Origin: Saccharomycopsis fibuligera x Saccharomycopsis cf. fibuligera
Lineage: Eukaryota; Ascomycota; Saccharomycetes; Ascoideales; Saccharomycopsidaceae
Direction of reading: 5' to 3'
Length of the DNA: 64,000 nt
NCBI GenBank assembly: GCA_001936135.1
Contig: CP012817.1
Location: forward strand, 496,001-560,000
The notes under the pieces: generated by a model
What the model saw: only the letters and a program-made list of their open reading frames with translations
The model's database searches: none
Told to the model about the DNA's origin: nothing
Translations under genes and position numbers: made by a program
In this document: positions 35,861 to 46,166 of the stretch, in pieces
Position numbering within the stretch: position 1 is the first letter of the stretch
Layout of the letters: each line of letters starts with the position of its first letter

Positions 35861-35975
35861 TTGGATGTGAAAGCCTTGTATTGTTATATATTTGTCACTA
35901 TTTAGTTATATTTGAAATACAAGGCTTTCACATCCAACAACTATGAACCCTGAGATATTAGTATTCCGAAAATTT
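35861..35975 (+). repeat. LTR terminal fragment forming a 22-bp inverted repeat
   Basis: TTGGATGTGAAAGCCTTGTA (35861-35880, two more bases pairing) is the exact reverse complement of 35916-35937, leaving a 33-nt spacer. The right arm is the normal LTR end plus leader. The left arm looks like a second LTR end in opposite orientation, suggesting nested or head-to-head LTR ends. Confidence 0.75.
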
Positions 35976-36016
35976 TTTTCACAAGTATTACCTACCAACA
36001 GTACCACCAGCCTATT

Positions 36017-36102
36017 GGTTGTATAGTGTAGTGGTTATCACTTTCGGTTTTGATTGCTTTCGAAGCTTCCGAACAACCCCGGTTCGAATCCGGGTACGAC
36101 CT
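36017..36102 (+). tRNA. tRNA-Gln(UUG) with short intron
   Basis: Acceptor arms GGTTGTA and TACGACC pair, with discriminator T. A D arm with TAGTGTAGTGGTTATCA, anticodon stem TTCGG/CCGAA and loop TTTTGA give anticodon TTG. About 14 nt between loop position 37 and the closing base form a small intron. The T arm is CCCCGGTTCGAATCCGGG. TTTTTT follows as Pol III terminator. The body is nearly identical to yeast tRNA-Gln apart from the intron. Confidence 0.93.
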
Positions 36103-36883
36103 TTTTTCTTTTCTGTTCCATAATTGACATGTACAAATGATTAACCAGAAAGCAATTTTAAAGCTATGTTTTTGTATAAATTTGCTACAAGTTGAGAGTG
36201 ATACAATACTTAAGTCAGTCTTTTACGAAGTTTCCCTTTTCGTGTATTTTTATTCACTGGTATAAGAACGTAATTGCACCTCAATCTATTTCGAATTCTC
36301 TGTAGTGTTAAAGAAACCTATCTGGGAACACTTAATGATTGATGGCTACTTCAAGAAATTAAAGTCGATCCGACTAAGATGTTGCAGTCGGAGAAGTCGC
36401 CTAACCGGAACTGCATCTAGAGCTGCTACCGGAGGCAAGAAAAAAAAAAAAAAGAAACTGTCATCGGATTAACCGCAATTCACAGTAACCCGAAGGTAAA
36501 AGATAAGACAAGTGAAATTGACTTGAAAATGAAACTACAGTTTTACAATTTTTGAAGTTTCCACTTATTTGATTAAAAGATTTCTCAAAATTCTTTTCGG
36601 GGAAGCTCGATCATTGGTATGCGTGCTCAAAGATAAAATACATTAAATCTAATATGTCTACGATGTGTTCATACATTAAACTTTTCAGTGTACAGTTATG
36701 ATTTTATGGTTACCCACGCAGTGATGTAGTAAACAAGACTAGAAATCGAAATAGTTATTTAGCTAATATATTATCGCTTGACCCACCCATCAACCAAACT
36801 ACAGTTTAACTAGGAAAAAGTATAATTTTAAGTGATCAGCAAAGAAACAATTAAAAAATATATATGTAATATGAATAAAAAAT
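36103..36883. other. Gene-free spacer between tRNA-Gln and tRNA-Gly
   Basis: AT-rich spacer with a 14-bp A-run near 36438. No gene or clear LTR is recognised. Confidence 0.6.
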
Positions 36884-36954
36884 TGCGTAGACCGGGAATC
36901 GAACCCGGGGCCCAACGATGGCAACGTTGAATTTTACCACTAAACCATCCACGC
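36884..36954 (-). tRNA. tRNA-Gly(GCC)
   Basis: On the minus strand the acceptor arms GCGTGGA and TCTACGC pair, with discriminator A. The D arm is GGTTTAGTGGTAAAA, the anticodon arm CAACGTTGCCATCGTTG carries GCC, and the T arm is CCGGGTTCGATTCCCGG. There is no intron. It closely matches yeast tRNA-Gly(GCC). Confidence 0.96.
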
Positions 36955-37077
36955 TTCACATTTTCTGTGGCGAACTTTTTCCGTCATTGTGTTCGTATTC
37001 CTGATCAGAATAAATGACAAGCCGGATATACCCATTGTTGGATTTTTACGAAATACTGACATCTCAGGGTTCATGTT

Positions 37078-37166
37078 TTTAGAGGTAAAAGATCCACGGA
37101 AATATTATGTAAGAAATATTATTTACCTGCATTCAGGTTTGTTGGTCTAGAACTCAATGTTCGTCA
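37078..37166 (-). repeat. LTR fragment, Ty1/copia family
   Basis: Shares with the right LTR the start (GGTTCATGTTTTTAGAGGTA side) and the end (CAGGTTTGTTGGTCTAGAA). Its middle is missing. A remnant immediately 5' of the tRNA-Gly gene. Confidence 0.65.
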
Positions 37167-37185
37167 GGTTAGATGGGTATTTCAT

Positions 37186-37766
37186 GTTGGAGTATAGTGA
37201 CTAAATCCACTACACATACTTTTGGGAATCACCACTGAGCAGCACTGATGAGATTAGTCTCTTATCTAGCAGTGAAGGGAAATCACTTACTTTAGAGTTA
37301 GTCACGTAGAAAACTAGAAGAGTAATAAAATGGGACTTATTGTCCTTACTTTTTTTCTCAACTATATCACTAAATAAAAGTTTTCTGTTTTTCCAGTTAT
37401 ATATAACATTTTCGTTCCTAACCCATAATGTCCACATGATAAAAAATTAACATAGTGTCTTTGATGTTGGTTGTCTTGGTGATCATGCGTCCGTCAGGCT
37501 GTTCTTCTGCCACCGGATTCATTTCACCAAAAAGGGAAATTATACATAATGAATGGTATTGGCGATGATGTTATTGGTATAATTCCGACATTTTGACTTA
37601 TCCTTTATTTCGCCCATAACTATATACACAAGTTAAAAGGAACAAGTCGCCGTCCTTTATACAATATCTTTCATAACAACCCAGGTGTCGCTTATATCGA
37701 CGGTTATGAATTCAGACTGATCAGTAATGTGAACCCAGTGAAGGAAATGTTTGCCACAGACTGGTA
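37186..37766 (+). repeat. Direct repeat copy 2 (LTR-like), split by ~315 bp
   Basis: Begins TGTTGGAGTATAG. The first part (to about 37339) and the last part (from about 37656) match 33078-33331. The intervening stretch of about 315 bp has no counterpart in copy 1, so either copy 2 received an insertion or copy 1 lost this piece. Confidence 0.6.
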
Positions 37767-37827
37767 CAATAATAGGGCAGAAAGGTTAGTTTGTTATCCA
37801 ATGTCATTACTTTCCGACTATTATTCA

Positions 37828-37961
37828 GGTTTTCACTTATATAAGTTTCCCCCATATGATAACAATTGAGCTCTGCTGTGTATGCTATATAGACAAGTTT
37901 ACAAGATTCTGTTTTCAATCATTTATATATAGTCAATATATCGATCTTGTGTGAAAAAAAA
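37828..37961 (-). repeat. Right arm of the ~134-bp inverted repeat
   Basis: Reverse-complement partner of 32144-32278. The outer ends of both arms carry an 8-base T/A run plus CACACAAG and the inner ends GTGAAAACC. Confidence 0.85.
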
Positions 37962-38865
37962 GTACAACTAACAAAAGAAATAGCGATCACTTCTGGTTAA
38001 ATAGTCAATTCCAAGGAATGTCGTAGTAAAACAATAAACAATACCCCCTAAAAGAAAGAACTATAGTGGTGCTCTTTTAAGAGGCAACACAATAAGCCAA
38101 GTTCCTATGAACGTCCTTTGATCCTTTGATGAGCGACATAATGGACAGAGAATAAGGTGATAAATTCGTATGATTATGTTACAATAACAATTCAAGCTTT
38201 TATTTATCTAACTTTTACTAAACATAAATGAGGGATAAAAAAAAGTACTCTGTAAGCGGTGAAATCTACCTATTTGAAGTTTACGCTAAAGTTTGATTCA
38301 GACAAAAATAACCACATGCATTACTTTATTTGGTTACAGATACATCTGTATAGAATACTTATGGTTGCAGGGGAACCTTAATGCGATAGCCACAAAGAAT
38401 ACTGATTGTAAATTGGATAGTGGCTTTAAGATCTGGAGTATCATGCGGATTTAAGATCAACGATCAGTTCAAACAGCAAAATAACGCAAAGAGCTTTTTC
38501 AAAAATACTATGATGGGTGCCACATGGTTGGTTATTAAAATCTTTTAAGGGCGGCAAAAAGGTCGTAATGAGCTCAAAAATTGTGATATGTATAGTAATG
38601 TACTTACATGCGGAACTCACGCTGGATACTAGGCCTTTCATCGTAGTTTCGAAGGACCCGCTGTATCGATAAAAAGCATAAAAAAAAGGGAAGAAAAAGG
38701 AAACAACGTCATTGTAATCAACGACCCGTATCGCGTCAGTCGTCTCCTGCTGGGTACAGCCTATTTATCTCTTTGTGAGCTTCTTCATATTGGATAATTA
38801 ATCTGAGGACATATATTAGCAGACATACCAAAGAATTGGTGAACACGAGTGTCAAAATCGCTGCT
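37962..38865. other. Gene-free region upstream of VPS55
   Basis: AT-rich spacer and promoter of VPS55. A 74-codon minus frame at 38736-38960 overlaps VPS55 exon 1 in antisense and is judged not real. Confidence 0.6.
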
Positions 38866-39528
38866 ATGCAAGTCAATCCATTAACAAAGATCATATTTTT
38901 GTCTGCGTTTCTAGCCACCGGATTTCTATTAATAATTTTGAGCTGTGCACTATACGGCAATTGGCTACCTTTGATAGTTGGTATGTTCTTGACAAATTAG
39001 CAGTGGTAACAGATTGAATAGATTCCATCAGTATTTGTTTTTATTCCCAATTACTAACTTTTTTTGTTTTTAGTCGGAATATTTTTGGTCGCCCCAATAC
39101 CCAACTTTTTATTCAACACGTATGGTGATAGCTATGATTTCATGAATGACTCGTCAAAGTAAGTATTACAGTTGTTACTATTTTGTACTGAATTAAACAT
39201 TTTTGAAAGTTGAAGAGCTGGAGTTGAAGAACTGGAGTTCAAGTTGTCTTTTTATTTTTTTTATTTTTTTATTTTTTTTTTATTTTTTTTTTTTGCCACC
39301 AAACATTTTCTAACATGTTTTTATAGTACTTCTGGTAAGGATTTTGGTCACTTTTTGACAGGATATCTCGTTATAAGTGGGTTAGCTATACCAATTGTAT
39401 TTTTACATACCCACCTAATTAAATTTGAGGCAGCTGTAATGAGTATGTCGGGCGGTTTGATAGTATATTTAACCATTATAATATTTGGTACATTCTTTCA
39501 CGAGTCCAACGACGATGACTATTACTAA
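38866..39528 (+). CDS. VPS55: Vps55, endosome-to-vacuole trafficking membrane protein (two introns)
   Basis: Vps55 is a small four-helix membrane protein of late endosomes that works with Vps68 in transport to the vacuole. I assembled three exons: 38866-38980, 39074-39158 and 39327-39528, giving 402 coding bases and 133 aa. Exon 1 encodes MQVNPLTKIIFLSAF and a first membrane helix. Exon 2 carries the family hallmark APIPN. Exon 3 begins inside SSNTSGKDFGHFLTGYLV and holds two more hydrophobic segments before an acidic end. This order matches S. cerevisiae Vps55 (PLTKI, LAPIPN, SSNTGQD, HFLTG). Intron 1 has GTATGT, an ideal branch site TACTAAC at 39052-39058 and TAG. Intron 2 has GTAAGT, TCTAAC and TAG. 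Reading frame and homology agree across both junctions. Confidence 0.93.
38981..39073 (+). other. VPS55: VPS55 intron 1 (93 nt)
   Basis: Donor GTATGT, branch site TACTAAC at 39052-39058 and acceptor TTTTTAG. It splits a Val codon after its first base. Confidence 0.92.
39159..39326 (+). other. VPS55: VPS55 intron 2 (168 nt)
   Basis: Donor GTAAGT, probable branch site TTCTAAC near 39308-39314 and acceptor TTATAG. A T-rich tract fills about 39248-39294. It splits the Asn codon of SSNTSG after its second base. Confidence 0.9.
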
Positions 39529-41767
39529 AAATCCTCTTCATTTTGCTTATAATCTGAATGTTTGATTCATGACCAGTACACTAATTTCAATATCAACGTC
39601 TTCTATTTTATTTCAGGAAATGCATCAAATACACTCGTATACTCAGGCCAGATCTCTATCATTTCTTTTAAATAGATAACATCAGTGTCATAAAAGGTTT
39701 TTACAAGTACCTACCTGAATAAGTAAAATTTTCAATATTGTGTTGCTTAGATGTTTAATCACTGTCATGTCACCTATGGAAAACATAAACAAGCGGAATT
39801 AATGTTTAGTACCTCATTTATGCAATTTCAGAATTTTTCTCTATTACAGTAGTGTGTAATTAATTGAATATAAAAATAGGAAGATACAGGTAGCGCATCA
39901 TGAAACAAATTAAGGAAAAATTTGAAACACTGCAAATATGAAAAGGAGGCAAAGAAGCACCGAGTCATAGTTTTAACTTATTTATGCGCGGTCTCACTTA
40001 TACGAGTATGTTCAACAGTGATTAGAGATTCGGCTAATTACACTTTCCTGTCCGCTAAAGTATTATTAAAATTATTTACTATATCGTTCTCTCAGCCCCA
40101 TCTCAAAGAGTTTATTGTCTCATTGCAAAGGCCTACGGATTCGTAGTGGATCGGAACTATAGAAATTTCAAATCCTATACGTCACGTGTGAAACACTCAA
40201 ATCCGCTTATTTACTTGTTTTGTTAGCGTAGTTACCACAGATTATTACCAGACATGTTGACACATCGCTATAATACTGCTTATTACACATTCTCGCAGAG
40301 CACATTTTTTTTCACTGTACAGGAGTTACTGATTTACGTTTCTAAAAATAACTCATATACTCTATATATGGTATTGCACCAGAAATTTTCCCCTGCTTTT
40401 ACAATGCGAGATTTATCCACCTTAGTCTCTATTAATGAGTAGTACGCTAATCAACATAACAAGTACCGATAACAGAATCTAAAGGATAGATTTAAAAGGG
40501 GAAGATGCGTTATGTGTCATTCTTTAGCTCCTATTTGAATCTCCACAATTATTATTTTGTAAATACTTTTTTTTTGGAAGAATCCAAGTGTAGCGTTCAC
40601 AATGCGTTTGTAATAGGTGTGATCTACATTCTCAACTCGCAAAAACTTTTTTCTCGGTTTTAAGATCCCTGCTGTACGCACGAAAATGATATTGAAAACA
40701 TTGCTTTAGCGGTGCGGCTTAACTAAGTGACTTTTTCTTCTTCATTTATTTTCTACTGGTGCTATTAGTTTATAGAAATCTTTAAACCTTTTTCTTCAGT
40801 GTTTTTATCTTACTTTATGGATCGTTATATTTCAGAACTAGAAGAATCTTAACAACTTAAATTTTAGCGGAGTCTTTTACATAGAAACTAGACACTCTGA
40901 TCAAAATTACCGAAAATAGAAAGCAGGGCATTACTTACGCCCAAGCATAATTAAATAATGCACTTCTTGCTGCTATAGTGACAAAAACATACCATTTGTT
41001 CGACTGCATCTTTGCACTTGACGTGATTATTTTTTCAACAACAATTGCAAGTGATCCGCTGCAGCTACACAGTATGAAAAATAAACTTATATTGTACTTT
41101 TCTTGAAAGCAAAATAAACTTTCAATTGAAACTTGTTCATCAAACACAGCACCATACACATATAAAGAAGACACAGAATTTTACCAAAAAATTATACGAC
41201 TTCTAGTAAATAGCGCTCATGTTGCTATAAGAAGTAAGAAGGGATCGCATATCCTCAGAACGAAAAGTTTTCGATACAAGTAAGGATAAAAACAAAGTTG
41301 TGCTTTTAGCAGATGTGAGAGGAGATTGGTTATTCGGTATCACGGACTGTTAATATAAATTGAAATAAAGTTTATTTTCAAAAACTTTTCCACTAAAGTT
41401 CCAATGCACTCATGTTTCCCGTCTCATGCTCTGAATAATAACACAAACACTAACTAATAATATCTTAAATGAAAGAGATAATGGTATATTTTTGTACATG
41501 GTACACTATTGACAAATAATCAACCAGAATACTTTCTTTATGTGGGTAGAGGTCTTAAGTTGGTCAGGGCTATTGTGTAATTGACACCAAAAGGCACCAA
41601 GTTTTTTATCGGTCAAAAATTATAAACCAGTATCTCAGCAGACACTCCAATACGAATCTACCTTCATTGCTAGCGGTGGAGCTCAGGTTTTCCCTAAAAC
41701 ATTTCTGCAATAGCATGTATAGACGACGTCGGACGAAAAGAAAAGAAATGCGATGCGATGGGGGATG

Positions 41768-41792
41768 TGCAGCAGTGCTGCAAGCATGCTTG
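41768..41792. promoter_or_regulatory. Palindromes TGCAGCA-G-TGCTGCA and CAAGCATGCTTG
   Basis: A perfect 7-1-7 inverted repeat at 41768-41782 overlaps by two bases a perfect 12-bp palindrome at 41781-41792. It lies about 440 bp upstream of the C2H2 gene. Likely protein-binding sites; the factor is unknown. Confidence 0.45.
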
Positions 41793-41899
41793 TCTTAGAT
41801 ACCCCTTATTCAAGAGTGGAATAGGTCAAAATGCACAACAACAAAAATGCAGAATGCTGGGAATCCTTTCTGTGCGATCCTGCAGAACAATGCTAGTTT

Positions 41900-41918
41900 T
41901 GCAGCATCTAGTGCTGCA
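41900..41918. promoter_or_regulatory. Second inverted repeat TGCAGCA-N5-TGCTGCA
   Basis: Same 7-base half-site as at 41768-41782, here with a 5-bp spacer. Two such pairs within 150 bp suggest a repeated operator. Confidence 0.45.
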
Positions 41919-41993
41919 CAGCTAAAATGGAAGAATACCTACTCTAGCCACCAAACTGGACATGACAATTTATAACCTCCAGCAGCAGCCTCT

Positions 41994-42000
41994 TATAAAG
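41994..42000 (+). promoter_or_regulatory. Possible TATA box of the C2H2 gene
   Basis: TATAAAG lies about 230 bp upstream of the ATG at 42230. Confidence 0.4.
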
Positions 42001-42229
42001 CCATCCAAAATCCCGGTGTTTTGTCTCTGTCCTCCAGTGGCTGTACAGACTATTTTTTCCTTTAGTCCAAACACTCCAAACTATACCACAATTGAGCTCG
42101 TCCGTATATCAAATCTTCCCTTGTGTTCCTCCATTATTACGTACACAACTATTGAAGCAAAAGAAGAAAAAAAAAATATATTTAGGTAAATGCTTGCTTT
42201 AAAGATTAATGTTTCTCATTTTTATTAAT

Positions 42230-43420
42230 ATGCAATCTGAAATACCCTGGGAGCGCAAATGTAAAACATGCAATAGCATCTTCCATAATAGACGAGGATG
42301 TCTTGAACATCTGCAATTAAACAAACATCATACTCTAGAATCCACAAAAGAGGCGAATGATAGACTATTCAATGTCCTTGCTAATAATTTTACTACTGCA
42401 TTGCAGAAGAGCATTGCAGAAGCTCATGTTTCGAATAATACGCCGTTGACTCCGCAATCTAAAAAACCATCATCATCCAAAGATGGCGAAACTAGTCCGT
42501 TCCGAAGAAGAAAAAAACTTATCTTTACTTCTGCGAATACTGTGCCCCCTTCGATTTACAAAGACAACTCAAATTTCATGCCAGATCTTGTATTTATAAG
42601 TGATAGTCCTGAATCTTTTGATCCTATATATGGGCCCGAAAGTAAAGAAACTTCAAAAAAGCCAAATGCCACATCATCATCATCATCCTCATCAACATCC
42701 ACTTCACCGGTTGCTGTGTTTAGAACAACTCCTGAGGAGCCAGCTGTTTTACGCCAAGTAAATCAGCCACTACAACCCCAATTACAGCAGCCCCCACAAC
42801 CTCAAGATTTCTATTATTTCAATCAACAACAATCGCAGCGCTATCCAAGAATAGCACACTCTCCAGTAGAACTACAGCCTGTCCCTCCAGCTTCACTGCA
42901 ATTTCAACATCGAAGAAAAAGTAGCTCCACAAGACCAAACACAGGTTCTTCAGTTGGGACCTCATCGTCTACGAGACCAAATACTGGCAGAAGTATATCA
43001 AGCATGATGATTGCTGAAGATTCCTATTACTCAAACAAGTCATATACTCCTCTTTCCCAACTACATGCCTACATGCAAACTTCTTATGAAGAATCAACTA
43101 CTACAGCTCCTAGTGTCTACGACAAGGCTCCTGGTGTCTCTAGAATTAACTACACACCGCCTTCGCAGCAGTTTCCTCCGCTAGAACACCCTCGAAATAT
43201 CAACCCAGTATTTGGAAGAGGCAACTTGCGGCAAGAATGCAATAGCCAAAGCGGTACAGAAGCCAATAAAGAAGCCAGGAAAAAGAATTGTAATATAAAT
43301 CAACCACCAAAGCTCCCATCAATTAGGCACTTGTTGGATGACCCAAATTTTAATGTTTATGAATACAGCAGCGATGACAATACTAGTGACTCTAAGAAAA
43401 ACAGCTACTCCACTTATTGA
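42230..43420 (+). CDS. C2H2 zinc-finger protein, Pro/Gln/Ser-rich
   Basis: The product is 396 aa from the ATG at 42230. An alternative in-frame ATG at 42209 would add MFLIFIN, a hydrophobic stretch unlikely in a nuclear protein. One C2H2 finger sits near the N-terminus: C-x2-C-x12-H-x5-H (CKTCNSIF ... EHLQLNKHH, about residues 9-34). The rest is low-complexity: a Ser run (TCA codons), Gln/Pro-rich blocks, a basic KPSSSKDGETSPFRRRKK patch that may be a nuclear signal, and a twice-used SSSTRPNTG motif. The end is acidic, with LPSIRHLLDDPNFNVYEYSSDD. A single-finger regulator is plausible. I do not recognise the orthologue. Confidence 0.8.
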   Translation: MQSEIPWERKCKTCNSIFHNRRGCLEHLQLNKHHTLESTKEANDRLFNVLANNFTTALQKSIAEAHVSNNTPLTPQSKKPSSSKDGETSPFRRRKKLIFTSANTVPPSIYKDNSNFMPDLVFISDSPESFDPIYGPESKETSKKPNATSSSSSSSTSTSPVAVFRTTPEEPAVLRQVNQPLQPQLQQPPQPQDFYYFNQQQSQRYPRIAHSPVELQPVPPASLQFQHRRKSSSTRPNTGSSVGTSSSTRPNTGRSISSMMIAEDSYYSNKSYTPLSQLHAYMQTSYEESTTTAPSVYDKAPGVSRINYTPPSQQFPPLEHPRNINPVFGRGNLRQECNSQSGTEANKEARKKNCNINQPPKLPSIRHLLDDPNFNVYEYSSDDNTSDSKKNSYSTY

Positions 43421-46166
43421 AAGTAAAAGCACAGATAAGTTTAATTACGACATTGACAGAATGACAAAACACAACCCTTACTTTTGCATTATTATCTATT
43501 AGTTCTTTTTTTATCTTTATTTTTGAATTCCTTTGTTCTTGGTAAGTGTACGCTTTTGTCATTACTCGCCACTAACTTTTTCCAGTCGCCAGTTTGTAGA
43601 TAATACCTTATCAATTACTTTTTATTCATTTTTTTTATTCATTTTTTATCTTTTGAGCAAAGGCTGTCTTTTTTGCGCATACATTTTTGTATATTTACTT
43701 TTCCTTTTTTTAAGAAACTTATATAATAAAGCAAGACCTTGCCGCTTCTGGAAAAACATCTACCTGCATATAAACGCACACGCAGTATAGTGTAGCCTGT
43801 GTATTTTTAAATCATTTAAAATGCATCGCATTGAACCGCATGAACATACTGAATATGCAGCTTCATGTAGTCAAGGTCCTTCATATAGAACAACAACTCA
43901 TGCATTTATTTTAGTCAACAGAAAAAAAGGAACTGAGGACGACCTTAAAAAAGAGAAGAAAAAAATTATAACAAACAAGTATTTAGTACTGACTTTAGCG
44001 GTGTTACCGTGACTGCATAAAGCAAGCAAAAAAACGAAAACTTTATGAACTAGTTTATAAATCTAATGAACGAAGTATCCATTTATCTTCAATGGAAAGG
44101 CCCTTTGATACTGCCGGCCGCCACTAATTAACCTCACCGCCCTATTATAGGTGTTTTTGAATACGATCACACATAGTATTGTCATTTCCTAAACTTACAT
44201 TTTTTCTCTACCCAGCCTTTTTTTCTTATATTATTCACAACAGATTAAATTTTTTTTTTTTTTTTTTGAAAATTTGTTTCTTTAGCTCGCAAACCTTTTG
44301 ACTCTACGAGAGGCTTTTCACATCAGCTTTTACATACTACATATAATAGGTTGGAAGTGGCTGGAAATATCTTGTTGCTACAAAAGCTGTGGCTACTAAA
44401 TTGATAATGTATATGAATGCGTGTATGCGCGCTTTGCAGGGGCTAAGAAGATTCGATTTGATCCCCATGTAATGGGACCTGTGTTGGGTAGATTTGGTAG
44501 CAAATGAGCTTAACATGGCAAAGGAAACAATTTTCCACTTATGAGAACTATCTAATTTTTCAATTATTTCACGTTCTCGGCTTATAATGCCCCTTGGTTA
44601 TATAATCTCGTCTGATAATCATTGAACTATCCGAGCATAATCTTGCCAATATCGGTTTGAAAAACAACTGTTTTACAATGCCAATAAAGTAGTACTCAAC
44701 TTGCCATATTGAACTCTTCTCAAAAAAATTTTTTTTTCCAAGACTGTGGCAAAATCTACCTTTACCCAACAAGTTTTGCCTTACATTGCTCGCATTTAGG
44801 GTCCGTCTCTATTTGTACTTCTGCATGATTTGATATGTGTGGTGTTGTATGCTAACTCTGAATCCGTGTAAAAAAGCAAAGCCATGATAATTGGCATTTA
44901 TTATTTTATTAAAAAATAAACTTTTTGAAAAAAAAAAAACTCGTTTTTGATGCTTGCTATCAACCCTATTAGACTGTTTTGTTTTCTTTAACTAGTTAAA
45001 TTTTGGTTGACAAAAACCGCACAGGACTACGCAGCGGAGTTTCAAACAATTTAAATCTGTTTAAAAACAATTTCCAGAAACGTTCTTAATCTCTGCACAT
45101 ACATAATGTAAAACATTTACAATTCACGCCCGCATCCGATTTTGTTTTTTGATCTTGTTCACAGTTAACAATAGCTTTAAACTTTTGAAGAGGAATCTTT
45201 CAAAGGCTCTGCTCTATTTTTTTTTCTAATTGTAGTTCATGGATCAACTACTAAATTAAACAAGCAAAAGAAAACCGACAGTCCGACAGTACAAAAATAT
45301 AAAAAATGGAAATTAGGAGTTTCCACGAGAATAGTAAGCCAAAGACTGAAAGAAAGTGTTTTGCTTCTTTATTTGTAAAGTTTTCCGTGTTTTCATACGC
45401 CTAGGACATTTTGATGCAAAAAGCAATTCTATTACAACTTACAAAAATTAAAATTCAGTTTGCAAAAGATTGATACTGGTAAGACTCAAAATATGTTCTT
45501 CTGTACTAACGGGTGGTCAATGTAATGATAATCATAAACTGGCAGAGGAAAAGAAAAACAAGATTATATGTGTTTCCGCTGATTTTTGCTGCAACTTCGA
45601 ACAATACATTTATTGCATCAATTAATATGCGGGAATCAGACCACATTATGCTCCATATAGCTTATTTTCTAAGCTGTTTTTGCCGTAACTCTTGGAAGTA
45701 CCTCAGATAAAGTTTTATTGTTGTCATCATTAGGTTGAAGTTAAAAAAAACTATACTATTTTATCTCTGCTTCTGCTTGGATTTATCTCTCAATTTAGAA
45801 ACCAGTATTTGCTGTTTGTAGAGACTCACAAGTGCTATACAGCACTGCTATCCTGCGTTAATCAATCAGCTGGTTCAGATGAAATTTGACTGCTGCAAGT
45901 ATGTATATGTAAGGGTTTTTGAGTTCTGATAAGCAAAAATTTACACAAAGATTATCTAAAATCTTCATTTTGCACTGAAACATTATCAATACTGACAGTT
46001 TATATACATATAGACATTTGAGCTTTCATTTTGACTTTTCTTGGCAATTTAGATGATCCATTTTTGAAAACTGAGTTCTGCGGTAATTGAATAAAAAAAG
46101 AAAAGCAATAAAATAAAAAGGTTAATTTACATTCTCTTATATACACTTATGTCTATACATGCATAT
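43421..46166. other. 2.7-kb gene-free region between the C2H2 gene and PRP5 (3' ends)
   Basis: The flanking genes are convergent, so this long stretch is not explained by promoters. It is AT-rich with T-runs (for example 44248-44268), and frames up to 85 codons look random. No tRNA or known RNA was recognised. An unannotated non-coding RNA or a very short gene remains possible. Confidence 0.55.

Larger units (their letters stand above)
39529..42229. other. 2.7-kb gene-free region upstream of the C2H2 gene
   Basis: AT-rich for most of its length, with a more GC-rich stretch at about 41720-41930 that carries palindromic sites. Frames up to 79 codons look random. It is probably the promoter of the C2H2 gene plus the VPS55 3' UTR. 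Confidence 0.6.

Noticed and set aside
38736-38960. 74-codon minus-strand frame with hydrophobic character
   Set aside because: It is the antisense of VPS55 exon 1; its hydrophobicity mirrors the sense membrane helix.
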